NCBI GenBank assembly: GCA_001600695.1
Contig: BCKQ01000005.1
Location: 1,149,638 to 1,213,637 of the forward strand
From: Ascoidea asiatica
Taxonomy: Eukaryota; Ascomycota; Saccharomycetes; Ascoideales; Ascoideaceae
DNA: 64,000 bases
Direction: 5' to 3'
Shown: positions 21,818 to 32,807 of the stretch, in pieces
Numbering within the stretch: the first letter of the stretch is position 1
How the letters are laid out: each line of letters starts with the position of its first letter
Position numbers and translations under genes: made by a program
The notes under the pieces: model-generated
What the model saw: only the letters and a program-made list of their open reading frames with translations
What the model was told of the DNA's origin: nothing
Databases searched by the model: none

Positions 21818-22370
21818 CATTATTTAATAAATTTGATAAATTATTTGATCTTTCTCTTTCTCTTTGATTAATTTGATTATTTAAAGGATTTGAATAATCT
21901 TTTGAATAATCTTTTGAATAATCTTTTGAATAAATAATTTGATTTGAATTTAAATTTGAATTTAATAAAGATCTATTTTGAATATTTGAAATTGAAGGTA
22001 AATTAGATTGTAATTTAAAGTTATTATTATTATTATTATTATTATTGTTATTTGAAGAAGAAGAAGATAATGAAGAAGATGGTCTATTAGTATTAAGTAA
22101 TTGAGATTGAGACTGTGATTGAGAATGAGATTGATTTGAAGATGAAGGATGAGAAGATTCAGGAGATAAAAGAGAAGAAATTGGTAATGAAGAATGATGA
22201 GAATTATTTGTATTTATGTTTGTATTTGAATTTGCTGATAATGAAGATATTGGAGGTAATTTTATTCTTTGATTATTATTATTATTATCGTAAATATTTT
22301 GTAAATTTGATGAAAACATTGGATTTAATAAATTTCTATTATTATTTGAATCTGAGTTTTGATTTGACAT
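20256..22370 (-). CDS. RXT3: Rxt3-like subunit of the Rpd3L histone deacetylase complex
   Basis: 704 residues. The first ~285 are low complexity (Ser, Asn, Gln and His runs). The Rxt3 domain follows. FPRKHLGSILYTLNPT lies near residue 295, the family signature LWGTDIYTDDSDIISILKHCG near 375, and TLKEYTGSFRNNLNSRSWLNHDGMS, split by me as TLKEYTGSFRNN and SRSWLNHDGMS, near 515-545. The C-terminal ~100 residues are a charged Asp/Asn/Lys tail. In S. cerevisiae Rxt3 belongs to the large Rpd3 complex that deacetylates histones at promoters. Here the protein is more than twice the S. cerevisiae length (294 aa) because of Asn-rich expansions. In S. cerevisiae RXT3 lies next to VAM6; here three genes separate them. 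Confidence 0.92.
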
Positions 22371-22840
22371 TGAAAAGAGAAAAATTCGATAAAGTTATTC
22401 AAATTAAATATTTAATTAATTAAAATCTTTAATATCTTTAATATATTGAATATCTATCATTCGAGATATATATAGTATATATTTTATTATAAATATTATT
22501 ATTAATGATAACAGAATAGAAATAGAAATAGAAATAGAAATAGAAATAGGAATATAAATGGATAGCTAAGTCGTATAGGGTATTTAATTTATAAAAGGAT
22601 TATTAAAGAGTTTGATGAAATAAGATAAAGATAAAATTCAATAAATTAATAATAATAAATTAATAATAAAAGTCTGAGAAGTTTTTTAATTGTTTTGATT
22701 GTCTTAATTGTTTTGAGTACTTAGAGTATTTTTCAGTATGTTTTGATATGTTTTGGTATGTTTTGATATGAAAAACAATGGAGATTTAATCAAATAGACA
22801 GAGAAAAGAACCAAAGGGTGGATCAAAAGCTATTTAATGA

Positions 22841-22898
22841 ATATAAATGAATATAAATGAATATAAATGAATATAAATGAATATAAATGAATATAAAT
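22841..22898 (+). repeat. 10-bp tandem repeat (ATATAAATGA), six units
   Basis: Six near-perfect 10-bp units, in upstream DNA of RXT3 about 470 bp from its start. The period is close to one DNA helical turn. Confidence 0.9.
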
Positions 22899-23096
22899 AG
22901 AATAGTATAAAATGTTTAATCTTATGAATATCAAATAATATCAAAAATCATATTTAATATTTGATATTTGATATTTGATATTAAATATTTGATAATTGAT
23001 AATTGATAATGTATAATTATTATTGAGTATTTTAGTATTTTCAGGTGTATTTTGTTGTTTTAAGAGGAGTTCACTTCGAGTACGGGAACTGGCAAC

Positions 23097-23181
23097 GGGG
23101 GAAAGATCAGAGACAGAGACAGAGACAGAGACAGAGAGAGAGAGAGGGAGAGGGAGAGAAGAAAGAGAGCACGTGAGGGAA
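23097..23181 (+). repeat. Purine-rich GA tract with (AGAGAC)n core
   Basis: About 85 bp of nearly continuous purines on the plus strand (AGAGAC units, then GA and GGGAGA runs), ending at CACGTG (23170-23175). GA tracts of this kind often lie in nucleosome-depleted promoters; that role is inference. Confidence 0.7.
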
Positions 23182-23481
23182 TAAAGAGTCATGTGATGCT
23201 TTAGAATACCATGAGACCATAAACACGGATTCTTTACTTTTATCATGGCTTCTTTTGTTGGAGAAAATGTTGTGATTGGTTGGTGGGTGGCAAAACAGTT
23301 AACTATGGTATCTATGTCTATTACTTATTTGATTATTTCACATTTATTTATATTCATATTTATTTATATACTTTAGAAAGTAAAGAAGAAACAAATTATA
23401 GAAAGAGAAATACTGTAAGATATATTAAAAGTTATCAACAAATTGATTAGTTATTTGTTTTAGAGTTTTAGTGTTTTAGTT

Positions 23482-23523
23482 ATAACAAGATAACAAGATA
23501 ACAAGATAACAAGATAACAAGAT
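23482..23523 (+). repeat. 8-bp tandem repeat (ATAACAAG)n
   Basis: About five units of ATAACAAG in the RXT3-RAS intergenic region. A simple repeat. Confidence 0.85.
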
Positions 23524-23942
23524 ATAACAAAACAAAACGATTAAATAAATTAAATACGATATAATAAAATAAGATATTAAAAACAAGACTAAAAACTAAA
23601 AAAAAATAAAATAAATTCAAAAAAGCAATAGAAAAAAAATGAAAAAAAGTGAAAAAAAAAAGAATAATAAAAAAATATTAAGTTGATTAAATGTTTCATT
23701 ATACAATAATTATATAAAAAACTATTACTTTTTATAACTATTTCACAATTTCTTTAATTCAAATTATCTAATCTAATATAATATTGTAATTGTAAAATTG
23801 TAAAATTGTGAATTGGATTAAAAAATTTAAACTTGAAAAAAGTTAATAAATAAAGATTAAAAAATGAATAAACTAAAAAAGGTGGTGGGTGAATAATAAA
23901 ATAATAAAATAATAAAATGATTGATATTTGATATTTGATATT

Positions 23943-23996
23943 TGATAATTGATAATTGATAATTGATAATTGATTAATTGATTGATTGAAAGACTA

Positions 23997-24032
<36 letters not shown>
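23943..24032 (+). repeat. TGATAATT and TTGA microsatellites
   Basis: Units of TGATAATT at 23943-23972 give way to a TTGA tetranucleotide run at 23998-24032, just downstream of the RAS stop. Confidence 0.85.
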
Positions 24033-24035
<3 letters not shown>

Positions 24036-24084
24036 TATATTATTTTTCTTTTATATAAATATTAAATATTAAATATTATTAAAA

Positions 24085-24846
24085 TTACATCACAATACAA
24101 CATCCTCCTCCACTTGATCTATCTTTTGAATATGATGAATTAATATTATGTTTACCATTATTAAAACCATTTGGTCCAGAAATATCATCATCATCTATTT
24201 GTTCTCCATTATTATTATGAGAATTATTATTATGAGAATTATTATGAGAATTATTATTATGAGAATTATTATTATTATTATTATTATTAATATCATCTAT
24301 TGGTGGATTTTCTGATAATTCATTTTGTTTTCTAATAATTCTAACTAATGAATAAAATGCATCTTCAACATGAATTCTTTGTTTTGCAGAAGTTTCTAAA
24401 AATGGACATGAAAATTGTCTTGCTAAAGCTACACCTTCTTCATAACTTACTTGTCTTTCATCTTCTAAATCACATTTATTACCAACAACTAATACAGGTA
24501 CAAAATCAGAATCTTTAACTCTTAAAATTTGTTGATAAAATGTAATTAATTCTTCAAATGATGATCTTGAAGTTACTGAATAAACTAAAAGAAAACCTTC
24601 ACCAGTTCTCATATATTGTTCTCTCATTGCAGAATATTCTTCTTGACCTGCAGTATCTAAAACATCTAATAAAGCATTTTCATTATCAATTAAACATTGT
24701 TTTCTATAAGAATCTTCAATAGTTGGATCATATTCATCAACAAAATGTGATTGTATAAGTTGAATAGTTAAAGCAGATTTACCAACTCCACCACCTCCAA
24801 CAACAACTAATTTATATTCTTTAATTACGTTACCTCTTCCAGACAT
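24085..24846 (-). CDS. RAS1/RAS2: Ras-family small GTPase with CaaX box
   Basis: 253 residues, very close to fungal Ras. The P-loop GGGGVGKS is at residues 17-24, the effector region [14 protein letters not shown] at 37-50, [11 protein letters not shown] at 64-74, and the guanine-binding NKCDL near 123. G19 and Q68 correspond to human G12 and Q61 and are wild type. The C-terminus GGGCCIVM ends in a CaaX box with Met, typical for farnesylation at Cys250; Cys249 is a likely palmitoylation site. In yeast Ras activates adenylate cyclase at the plasma membrane and so controls growth and filamentation. The hypervariable region contains an unusual Asn/His repeat series (N-runs broken by SH). Whether it is orthologous to RAS1 or RAS2 cannot be told. 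Confidence 0.98.
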   Translation of the reverse strand: MSGRGNVIKEYKLVVVGGGGVGKSALTIQLIQSHFVDEYDPTIEDSYRKQCLIDNENALLDVLDTAGQEEYSAMREQYMRTGEGFLLVYSVTSRSSFEELITFYQQILRVKDSDFVPVLVVGNKCDLEDERQVSYEEGVALARQFSCPFLETSAKQRIHVEDAFYSLVRIIRKQNELSENPPIDDINNNNNNNNSHNNNSHNNSHNNNSHNNNGEQIDDDDISGPNGFNNGKHNINSSYSKDRSSGGGCCIVM

Positions 24847-26540
24847 TATTAATATATAAAAAATTTATGGAAATTAAAATAGATTATAAATTATAAGATT
24901 GTATTAATATTTTGAATTATTTAAGTTATTATGATATAATATATATTTACTTTTATATCTTATATTTATATCTTATATTTATATATATTTCTTATATTTA
25001 TATATATTTATATTTTAAGTATATTATTATATTATTATATTATTATATTAAATTTTTTTAAGTGAGACTGAAATTTTTAAATTTTTCTATTGATATTATA
25101 TTGATAAACTATTTTAATACTTAAAGGATTAAATAATTAAATAATTAGGAAATAATCAATTGATTGATATAATATGGATTTATTATAAATTAGATAAATT
25201 TGATTCAATTATTAAAAAGAATAATTAAATAAATCCTTTCAGTTCATAAATGAAATAAACTAAATTCAAGGAAATGTGAAGAAGAAGTAAATGAAATATA
25301 TTTTATTTTAGAAAAACAATCAATTTTATTACAGTACTACGTATTACTATTATTATTACTATTATTATTATTATTACGGTATGATTACTATTGTTGGTGG
25401 GTAAGAGCAGTATGGGAAGGAAAAGATGTGAAGTGGACGAAACAGGTGTTAGCTGTTAACAATACTTTAGTGCTACAGTGCTCTAAATATCTGCTCGCAG
25501 TGTCTGGAGTGTCCAGAGTAAACTAGGTGGAGGTGGTGGCGCAATACTGACTCACTCACGGGGCACGCGCTGCCTGGTGCTTCGGAGAGGGAGAGGAAGT
25601 TCCATTTCTATGGGGCTGCATCCAGCTCGATTCAGCTCGATCTGGGTGGGTGCTCTTTCTCGCCTGGGAAACACCGCTGGGAATGTTGCTTTCAGATATC
25701 ATACAAATAAGAGAAATGCACCGCCACCAAGTTAAAATAAAACTGATTGATTTCGTTTCGGCGGTGGTTCTGTTGCTTACCTTACATTGATCTCCTTGAC
25801 AACTTGTTACTTTCTCCACCTATTGTTACAGGGAAACAATGCTATTGTCATAAAACTGCGCTAGGACAGCCCACACATTGCACTCACATATTTAGGACAC
25901 CGGTTTTTTTATGCAGTCAATGCGACCCGTAAACATGAACACTCAATTGTTATGTGATGTACGCAGTCACAGACCGCGCTAAACCTTCCTAAACTGAATT
26001 TACCATTTCAATTTCAATTTCAATTTCAATTTCATTCATATTCCTCATGATTTTCTTATCATTTATTTTTTGATTTAGCAAAATAAAGTGCCTTATATAA
26101 AGGTCAGGTTTTTTTTGTGTATTATTCAGTACAATCTCAAGTAATGCCAATAAAGAATAAAAGGCAGGTAAGGTACAATACAATGTAGTAAGTTTGCGAT
26201 AAATTAAAAAAAAAAGAAAATATGATTACAATTTGCCTTATGTTTCTTGAGATTTATGAAAATTGGTTAAAATTCAATTCAATTTATTCAAAGAGAATTC
26301 CTTTTCAATATTTAAAGCCCTGTTTAAATTATAATAATTTTGCGTGTTTGACCTTCCGTTCCAGCTGGAGTCACGCCTCCTCACAGATGGAAAGTACTGC
26401 TCGGTAGGTGGTCTGTGCTTTGCGCCGTAATACATCTCGAGAATAATTTGTCTGCAAAATTGATGAATTTATTTCCCAAATTTGCAAACTTTGGGAAATC
26501 ATGCAAAAGTGTCTGAGGTGTCTGTAACCAGGACGAGGTG

Positions 26541-26587
26541 TGCTTGCAAGTGCTCACAAGTGCTTACAAGTGCTCACAAGTGCTCAC
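26541..26587 (+). repeat. 10-bp tandem repeat TGCTCACAAG, four units plus a partial
   Basis: Units at 26541, 26551, 26561, 26571 and a partial at 26581 keep an exact 10-bp period, with TGCTTGCAAG, TGCTCACAAG and TGCTTACAAG variants. GC-rich for this genome. It lies 300 bp downstream of the large unknown gene's stop and 1.7 kb upstream of RAS. A phased protein-binding array is possible but unproven. Confidence 0.85.
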
Positions 26588-26730
26588 CGGTTCCTCATAC
26601 CTGCACTGTGTTGTTTGCTGCCCACCGAAGATCTGAACCCCCGGGCGCTTTTGATGTCAATTCAGGGACACACCACTCATCCCAAATCAGGAGAATACTC
26701 GTCCTACATTCACATGGAATTTTAGTGCTA

Positions 26731-26758
26731 ATAAATAAATAAATAAATAAATAAATAA
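26731..26758 (+). repeat. (AAAT)n microsatellite
   Basis: Seven AAAT units in intergenic DNA. Confidence 0.9.
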
Positions 26759-26889
26759 AAATACTTTCAATCAATTCACAGGAAACAGAATCTGCTGGAA
26801 GAGATGAAATGAAAGAAAATATCAAAGAATATTCAATTAATCAATTATTCTATAAAGTCTATATTTAAAGCAACTAATAATGATCTTAA

Positions 26890-29689
26890 TCACCTTCTTG
26901 GAGGTGTAGCTCCTACTAACTTACCCAATCCAGAAACAAACAAATTTGTTAATTTATCTTCAACTGTATTTCCATTATTATTATTATTAATACTGGAATT
27001 ACCAATATTTCCATCATTCATATAATTATCATTTGAATTTCCATAATTATAATTACTATAATTACCATAACTATTATTATATCCTTCATTTGAATATCTT
27101 TGTGGTGATAAAGTATTAGAATTATTACTTATATTATTACCATTTCCAGTTGAATTAAAAACTTCATTAGCTGATGATTGAATAGCTCTAACTAAAACAT
27201 TATCAATTCTTCTATTACTTCTTGATGGTGAAAAACTTCTTGCAACATATCCAATTGGTGATTTATTTAAATCTTTTACTTTATTGGTATTACCACTATC
27301 ATCTTCATTAATACTAACATTATTAACATTAATACTAACTACTTTTTCATTTGTATCAAAATTCTTTAATAAATTAATTGATGAAAATGATCCATTTCTA
27401 TTATTATTAAAATTATTATTATTAAAATTATTATTATTACCTATATTAACTTTATCATTTTTAAATTTATTTAATAATATTAAATTAATTAAATTTAAAT
27501 TTTTTTTTAAATAATTAAAATAATTTAAAATAATTTTATAATTATTTATTGAAATAATTTTTAAAATTTTTGATAATAATTCGATTTTTAAATTAATTAT
27601 ATTTAAAAATTCTTCAATTTCTTTATTTTTAAATTTATTTAAAATTTCATTATCATTCATTAAATTTAAATCATTTAAAAATTCAATAGATTTAGAATTC
27701 TCAAATTTACAAACTTGAAATAAACTTGTCCAAATTAATCTTAAATCTTTATAATTTTCTTTATTGAATTTATCAATAATTTCATTTGATAAATTTATTG
27801 AAAATTCAAAATTTAAATTAACTAATGATGATTCTATACTCATTGCTTTAATTTTATTAATTAATGATAATTTATTAATAATCTTATCTTCTTCTTCTTC
27901 TTTTTCTTCTTCATTAGCTTTATTAACTTTATTAAAACTAAAATATTGATAAAAATTATCTTCATCTAAATCTTCTGAATCTAGATTAGCTTTATAATAT
28001 TCTTCATTTTCATCTTCATTTTCATTATCATTATCATTATCATTATCTGATTCAATTTCAATTTCAATTTCAACTTCAATATCATTATAATTATAATTAT
28101 AATTATAATTTTCTTTATTATTATCAAAATTCATATCAATTGTTTCTATATTCAAAAATTTACTTTTCTTAATTATTGAATTTTTAATTAATTCTTCTTT
28201 ATCTAATCCAATACATAAATATGAACAAATTAAATAAAGTTCATTATATTTAAAATATGATTGAGAATTTAATTCTAAAATTTTTTCAATTATAATTATT
28301 GGATTTTCAATTGAAAATAAATCAATTGGTTTAAAATATTCATTATTATTAATATTATTATTAATACCGGTTATTAATTTAAATTTAAAATTTGTATTAA
28401 AATTTGATAATTTATTTGTACCAATTAATAAACATTTATATTTATAAATTAAATAATTTATATCATCTTTATTATTAATAAAATTATTTGATTCATTAAT
28501 TACATTTTCATTTAAATTAAATTTAAAATCTAATAATTTTAAAGAATTTAAACATATTAATAAATTTGAATCTAAATTAACATTAAATGAATTTGATAAT
28601 TTAAAATTATAAATAAATTTATTTAAAATCAATTTTTTGAAATCATTATTATTATTACTATTATTATCTAGGTTATTATTAAATTTAATTAAATTGAGAA
28701 ATTTAAATTGAATTAATTGAAATAAGTTTAAATTTAATAATTTATTAAATAATATTAAATTAAATAAATTTTTTAAAACATTTAATGAAGGTATATTAAT
28801 TTTATCATTATTATTATTTAAAATATCTAAATTAAAATTATTATAATTAAAAGAATTATCTAAATTTGAATTAATTTTTATTAAATCATTATTAAATAAA
28901 ATACTATTATTAATTAACCAATAAATATTATCTAAGAAAATATTCCAATTATTTTCAATTTCTCTAATATTATTATTATCTTTATTATTATTAATTTGAA
29001 TAATTGTTAATTGAATTAATAAATTAAATAAATTATTTAAATTTGAAAATGAAAAAATTAATAAATTTTTAATATTTATATTAAAATAATTTAAATTAAA
29101 AAATTTAAATAAAGTATTAATATTTAATCTTAAAAAAGATAAATTAATTTTATTATTTGAACAATAATTTTTTTTAAAAAATTCAATATCTTTAGAATTA
29201 TTTAAATTTAATTTTGAAATTGATTTAATTGAAATAGGATTATTATTAATATTATTTTCTAATAAATTAGATGAATTAAAATTTTGAATATTTGATAAGA
29301 TTAAATTTAAATTATTTAAAAGATTAATTTTATTTAAATTATAAATTGAATTTAAATTAATTTTAAAAATAATTTGATTAATAATATTATTTTTAATTTG
29401 AATTGAGATATTATTATTATTATTATTATTATTATTTAAAATTAAATTTAATAAATTTACAGTTAAATTAAAGTCATTATCATCTTGATGATTATTATTA
29501 TTATCATCATTTAAGAAGAAATTTATAAGAAGATTATAATTATTAATAAAATTTAAATATGGAAATATTGTAAATTTAAAAATATTTTTAAAATTATTAA
29601 TATTTATAAAATTTTTAAATAAATTAAATTGATTTAAATTATTTAAATTTATAAAATTATTAAAATTTAAAACAAAATTTATATTTTGA

Positions 29690-29721
<32 letters not shown>

Positions 29722-30522
29722 TTTTAAATAATAATTTTTAATTAAATAATTATAAGGTAAAATTAAACCATTTAAGAAATTTTGATTAATTAAATTATTT
29801 TGAATATTTAAATAAAATGAGATAAATTTTAAAAAATTTTTAAAAGAGATGAAATTTGAAATTTTTAAAATTCTTAATTTATAAAAATTATGAATTATTA
29901 AAAGATTATCAATTGAATTAATAAAATTATAATTTTTTTTAAATTTATATAAATTTATGAAATTATTTATTGATTTAAATCTATTTAATAAAATTTTATT
30001 TGTAATTGGTAATGGTAATGATAATGATAATAATAAATTTGATATATAATTATTTAATTCATTTAATTGATTATTATTTAATTGATTTAATTGATCTTCA
30101 TTATTTGTTAATTGATTAATTTGAGTATTATTAATGATTAATGATTCATTAAAATTAATAATAAAATATTTTATAAATAATAAATCAGATGGATTTATTG
30201 AAGATGGTATTAAAATTAATAATAAAGATAAAATATTATTTAAATTTAAAATATTTAAATCAATTATATTTAGTATATTTTTATTTTTATTTGTTTTTTT
30301 AAATAATTTTAATAATAAATTTTCTAAAATTGATAAATTTGAAGTTGATGATAAATATGAAATTAAGATATAAATTTTTAAACTTATTAAAGTTTTTAAA
30401 GGTAAATTATCTTCAATATTTTGATTATTTTGATTATTTTGATTGAATTCTTGATTGAATTCTTGATTGATTGATGGTGGTTGAATTGAATTTGAATTGG
30501 GAAGTGGTATTACTGAATTCAT
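26890..30522 (-). CDS. Large helical, Asn/Ile/Leu-rich protein of unknown function
   Basis: 1210 residues that I cannot assign. Residues ~40-800 are rich in Asn, Leu and Ile with helical segments broken by Asn runs, as in a diverged alpha-solenoid. Residues ~800-870 hold an acidic stretch with EIEIEIE and NDNDNDN repeats. A more regular helical block at ~885-1010 includes YKDLRLIWTSLFQVCKFEN. The C-terminus is the best-conserved-looking part: SPIGYVARSFSPSRSNRR then IDNVLVRAIQSSANEVFN at ~1085-1125, an Asn/Tyr/Gly linker, and a final helix VEDKLTNLFVSGLGKLVGATPPRR (residues ~1186-1210, first and last parts joined here only by position). No membrane segment or catalytic motif is clear. The single long frame with an ordinary ATG supports a real gene. 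Confidence 0.8.
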
Positions 30523-30831
30523 ATTATTATTCGATTATATTTATATTTATATTTATATTTGAAGAAGTATATTAGACATGTAATAAGAGATATATGAACA
30601 AGATCTTCGAAGAATGAAGTAATGATTGAATATGATGATTGATTGAAGTAGTTCTTTATAGATGATTATATTATATTATGTTATATTATAATATATTTTA
30701 TTTGATTCAAGCAATTCAAATCAGATTACTGATAGAAATAAAGCTTCTTTTGATCTTGTTCAGATTTTCATACGTTTTATTTTATTTCAGCCCTGGCGCT
30801 AAAAACACATCATTCAACAGAACAAGAAAGG

Positions 30832-30839
30832 CACGTGAC
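30832..30839 (-). promoter_or_regulatory. GTCACGTG (Cbf1/CDEI-type) site
   Basis: A full RTCACRTG match on the minus strand, 310 bp upstream of the large unknown gene and 915 bp upstream of NTE1. Confidence 0.4.
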
Positions 30840-31118
30840 AAGAAAGGGGGTCTACAGAAAAAGAAGGTCTGGCATTGATCACGTCGCCAGATCTGCGGTG
30901 CTTCTGGAAACGCGGCAATCGGCAATAAGCCGGCTATTGGATCACCAGCACCGCCACACATTACTTACTTTATTGCTGCTTAGCCTCGCAGTGGCGAACC
31001 GGTGAAGTTTTGGATCTGCTGGAAAAGGAGTCGAAGTGGCACTGGCAGAGGAAGAATATAAAGAACCTTTGAATAAAGAACAACAAAAGAAGCTTTAAAT
31101 AACAAATATACTACTACT

Positions 31119-31152
31119 CTATCAATAGTTCTATCAATAGTTCTATCAATAA
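31119..31152 (+). repeat. 12-bp tandem repeat CTATCAATAGTT
   Basis: Three nearly complete units; each contains the palindrome CTATTGATAG when read on the other strand. Confidence 0.8.
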
Positions 31153-31206
31153 CTACTATCCTGAGATCAATAATCAATAGGTCAAGCATTCTTATTATAG
31201 ACAATT

Positions 31207-31268
31207 CATCAATTACTCAATCCATCAATTACTCAATCCATCAATTACTCAATCCATCAATTACTCAG
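31207..31268 (+). repeat. 16-bp tandem repeat CATCAATTACTCAATC, four units
   Basis: Four near-perfect copies about 490-550 bp upstream of NTE1. The function is unknown. Confidence 0.9.
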
Positions 31269-31755
31269 TTACTCACTTTCTTAAGACTCCTTACATTTCA
31301 AGTTATCCATTAGATCAATAACTGCAATTAAATCTAATTTAAAAATTACCTCAATACAATCTTAACTGAATTTATATAATCATAACTCCTTTTTTTGTAT
31401 ATTCTAGATAAATCACTTTGTTAAATCACTTTGTTAAATCACCCTGTTCAATTTCCAAAATTAGTTAAAATAAAAAACAAAAAAAAAAGACTTTTCTTAA
31501 ATGCATATTTATTATTTTAAAAGGCATTAAAATAAATTTTATTCATTTTAAAAAATCTGTCAAATCTAAAATCATATTAATTTCATTTCATTTCTTTCAT
31601 TTCATTTAATGTCTTTTTATTAAATATATTCATTATCATAGATAAACATAAATATAAATATAAATATAAATATAAATATAAATATAAATATAAATATTTT
31701 AGAATCTTATACACTTTTTTTTTTTTTTTTCTTTATCAATCTCATTATATCAATT

Positions 31756-31842
31756 ATGACTAATATTTTCACAACTTCAACTTCATCTTCAACTTCAATA
31801 TTAAATGAAGAAACTTATTTACCTTCAAATATTGATATAAAT

Positions 31843-31884
<42 letters not shown>

Positions 31885-32212
31885 CAAAAAAATTCAAAAA
31901 TTCAAATATCTATATTTTATATAATTTTTTGGTTATTTAAATGGTTCTTTAGTATTTTATTATATTATGTACCTTCATTTATAATATCTTTATTATCAAC
32001 AAATATTTCAATAACTTTACCATTCACTTCATTATTATTCATATTAATAATATTTACTGCTTTAATTTATTCATTTGTAAGATATAAATATTTAACAAAA
32101 TATTCAAATTTACCTTTAGATAATCAAATAATCTTACCAAATTCTCATAATTCAAATTCAAAAAATATTTTCGCAGTTGATGTTATTGATGATGATGATG
32201 ATGATTATGATG

Positions 32213-32246
<34 letters not shown>

Positions 32247-32772
32247 TCATAATAATGGTTTAAATAAATCTCAATTTTCTAATTTTTTAAATGAATTTCT
32301 TTATGCTATTAAATTATTTGGTTATTTAGAAAAACCTGTATTTCATGAATTAACAAAATCTATTAAAACTCAAAAATTAGATAAAAATGAAATTTTATTC
32401 TTAGATACTTCTATTGGTTTCACAATCATTGTTGAAGGTAAAATTAATGTTTATACTAAAATTCAAAATTTTAATAATAATAACAACTTCAATGATAATG
32501 ATAGTGAGAATAAGAATAAGAATAAGAATAAGAATAACAATTCAAATGATAACTTCAATGACAACTTTAATGACAATTTCAATGACAATTTAAATGACAA
32601 TTTAAATGACAATTTAAATTCTACATTAAATAATAATTATAATAATGATGATTCTTTTATTTTAGATAATCAAAAATATCATTTATTAAATGAAGTTAAA
32701 ACTGGTGCTCCATTATCTTCTTTAATAAGTGTATTATCTTTATTCACTGATGATAATAATACCACAAATACC

Positions 32773-32807
<35 letters not shown>

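Larger units (their letters stand above)
22371..24084. other. Long intergenic region RXT3 to RAS, rich in simple repeats
   Basis: No gene is supported in these 1.7 kb. It holds AATAGA repeats near 22515-22548, a 10-bp ATATAAATGA array, ATATTTGAT repeats near 22955-23000, a purine-rich tract with CACGTG at 23170-23175, an ATAACAAG array, and TGATAATT and TTGA arrays at 23943-24032. GTCATGTGAT at 23188-23197 is a second Cbf1-like variant. A 101-codon frame on the minus strand near 22941-23246 is made of these repeats and was not accepted. Confidence 0.55.
24847..26889. other. Long intergenic region upstream of RAS, with two GC-rich islands
   Basis: No gene is supported in 2 kb. Directly upstream of RAS the DNA is very AT-rich with ATATTTAT repeats. 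GC-rich islands lie at about 25390-25980 and 26340-26720. The first contains an 87-codon minus frame (25556-25819) without simple repeats; I saw no homology. The second holds a 10-bp repeat array at 26541-26587, CCAGCTGG at 26363-26370 and an AAAT microsatellite at 26731-26758. A search by eye for tRNA T-loops found none that pairs well. Confidence 0.5.
30523..31755. other. Divergent intergenic region between the large unknown gene and NTE1
   Basis: A 1.2-kb promoter region. A GC-rich island at ~30780-31050 holds GTCACGTG in minus orientation at 30832-30839. Tandem repeats of CTATCAATAGTT (31119-31152) and a 16-bp unit (31207-31268) follow. AT-rich DNA with an ATAAAT repeat (31645-31695) and a T-run lies ahead of NTE1. 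No gene is seen. Confidence 0.55.

Noticed and set aside
25556-25819. 87-codon minus-strand frame without simple repeats in a GC-rich island
   Set aside because: No family resemblance, and GC-rich islands in this window give many overlapping chance frames. A protein search would be needed to revive it.
26600-26680. tRNA-like segment (GGGGGTTCAGATC on the minus strand)
   Set aside because: The T-stem needs several G-U pairs and one mismatch, and no matching D and anticodon arms were found. No other island gave a good T-loop.
31207-31268. CRISPR-like direct repeats
   Set aside because: Tandem units without spacers in a eukaryotic genome; simple repeats.
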